The notes beneath the pieces were generated by a model. That model was given only the letters and a program-made list of their open reading frames with translations, made no database searches and was not told the DNA's origin. Below, piece after piece: positions 4,522-5,255 of a stretch of DNA of 5,255 nucleotides. How positions within the stretch are numbered: position 1 is the stretch's first letter; the number at the start of each line of letters is the position of its first letter. The position numbers and the translations under genes were made by a program. Source of the DNA: JBLHKE01 sp047619485 (GTDB taxonomy: Bacteria > Verrucomicrobiota > Verrucomicrobiia > Verrucomicrobiales > DEV007); contig JBLHKE010000574.1 of NCBI GenBank assembly GCA_047619485.1, forward strand, positions 1-5,255. The letters run 5' to 3'.

Positions 4522-5255
4522 ATGAAAACAACCACGTTAAAAAACACCATCCTATTCGCCGCACTTCCTGCAGCAGCCATCGTCACCTTTGCCGCTTTTG
4601 CCATAGGCAAAGGAACGTCTGCCACGCCAACCACATCCACACCAACGGCGATCGGATCCTCCACCAGCGTCCCGACCGTCTATCACCGCACCGTCGAGAT
4701 TGAAGGCCAGTCGATTTTCTATCGAGAAGCAGGCTCAAAGGACTCCCCTACCCTGCTTCTCCTACATGGGTTCCCCACCTCATCGCACATGTTCCGCAAT
4801 CTCATTCCTGCCCTGGCCGACTCCTATCATGTCGTCGCGCCAGACTACCCGGGCTACGGCCAGAGCTCCATGCCCTCGGTCAACGAATTTGACTACACGT
4901 TCGACCACATGGCTGAAATCGTCGACGGCTTCACGACCGCCGTGGGACTCGACCGCTATAGCCTCTACCTGATGGACTACGGTGCGCCCGTCGGATTCCG
5001 ACTCGCCACGAAGCACCCCGAGCGTATTGACGCGCTCATCATCCAGAACGGCAATGCCTACGATGAGGGACTCAAGGATTTCTGGAAGCCGCTCAAGGCC
5101 TACTGGGCAGAGCAGAGTCCGGCAAATGCAGACGCACTGAAAAACCTGCTGACACTAGACGCTACCAAATGGCAGTACACCCACGGCACACGCAACGCCG
5201 AGGTGATCAGCCCTGACAATTGGGTCATCGACCAATCCCTCTTGGATCGCCCCGG
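4522..5255 (+). CDS. Alpha/beta hydrolase, haloalkane dehalogenase/epoxide hydrolase type, exported; 3' end outside the window
   Basis: The visible 244 residues are open to the window edge. Residues 9-29 are a hydrophobic signal or anchor, followed by a Thr/Ser/Pro-rich linker (31-52) without a lipobox Cys. The alpha/beta hydrolase fold begins about residue 54. It shows the oxyanion-hole motif HGFPTSS (82-88), DYPGYGQS (108-115), and the nucleophile elbow LMDYGAPVGFRLA (150-162), in which Asp152 takes the place of the more common serine. An Asp nucleophile is the mark of haloalkane dehalogenases, fluoroacetate dehalogenases and epoxide hydrolases, which form an aspartyl-ester intermediate. 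NGNAYDEGL (176-184) continues the pattern of that subgroup. The catalytic His, expected near the C-terminus, lies beyond the window. Substrate is unknown. Operator 3 ahead of the gene suggests repression by the same regulator as the barrel gene; the leader is A-rich and lacks a Shine-Dalgarno sequence. Confidence 0.85.
   Translation, partial: MKTTTLKNTILFAALPAAAIVTFAAFAIGKGTSATPTTSTPTAIGSSTSVPTVYHRTVEIEGQSIFYREAGSKDSPTLLLLHGFPTSSHMFRNLIPALADSYHVVAPDYPGYGQSSMPSVNEFDYTFDHMAEIVDGFTTAVGLDRYSLYLMDYGAPVGFRLATKHPERIDALIIQNGNAYDEGLKDFWKPLKAYWAEQSPANADALKNLLTLDATKWQYTHGTRNAEVISPDNWVIDQSLLDRP

Overview
The window looks like a piece of a Gram-negative chromosome. It has an exported thioredoxin-fold protein, an outer-membrane beta-barrel ending in Phe and signal peptides. 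Coding parts look GC-rich and intergenic parts more AT-rich. The two genes on the right have A-rich leaders with no Shine-Dalgarno sequence. Together with the gene types this is compatible with Verrucomicrobiota, but that is an inference with modest confidence; no rRNA or other phylogenetic marker is present.

Left half (1-3077, minus strand). Reading leftwards, the genes are an exported peroxiredoxin-like protein with a CPYC motif (3077-2322), a 57-bp gap holding a small perfect hairpin, then a 682-residue membrane class III nucleotide cyclase (2264-216) with a dCache-type periplasmic sensor, HAMP, catalytic domain and TPR-like tail. Directly after the cyclase TAG, in the same reading frame, comes a decayed fragment of a MarR-type winged-helix regulator (about 215-51). 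A further leftward gene probably starts at the very edge, with its ATG at 3-1 and an AAAGGAG element just before it.

Middle (3078-3698). There is no intact gene in this 621-bp stretch. It holds a probable leftward terminator (3287-3305), a roughly 36-codon remnant of an HlyD/RND-type periplasmic adaptor (3317-3424), and a rightward promoter whose spacer contains a perfect 14-bp palindrome ACCGACCGGTCGGT.

Right half (plus strand). A small outer-membrane beta-barrel protein (3699-4358) is followed by an alpha/beta hydrolase of the haloalkane dehalogenase/epoxide hydrolase type (4522 to beyond the window end), unusually carrying an N-terminal export signal or anchor. Each is preceded by a near-copy of the palindrome (ACCGACCGGTCGCT) exactly 37 nt before its ATG. 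The three palindromes suggest a small regulon controlled by one dimeric repressor, most plausibly TetR-family, encoded outside the window. The adaptor remnant suggests that an efflux operon was once part of this locus. The shared operators are the most interesting signal here; I do not see a demonstrably new multi-gene system.
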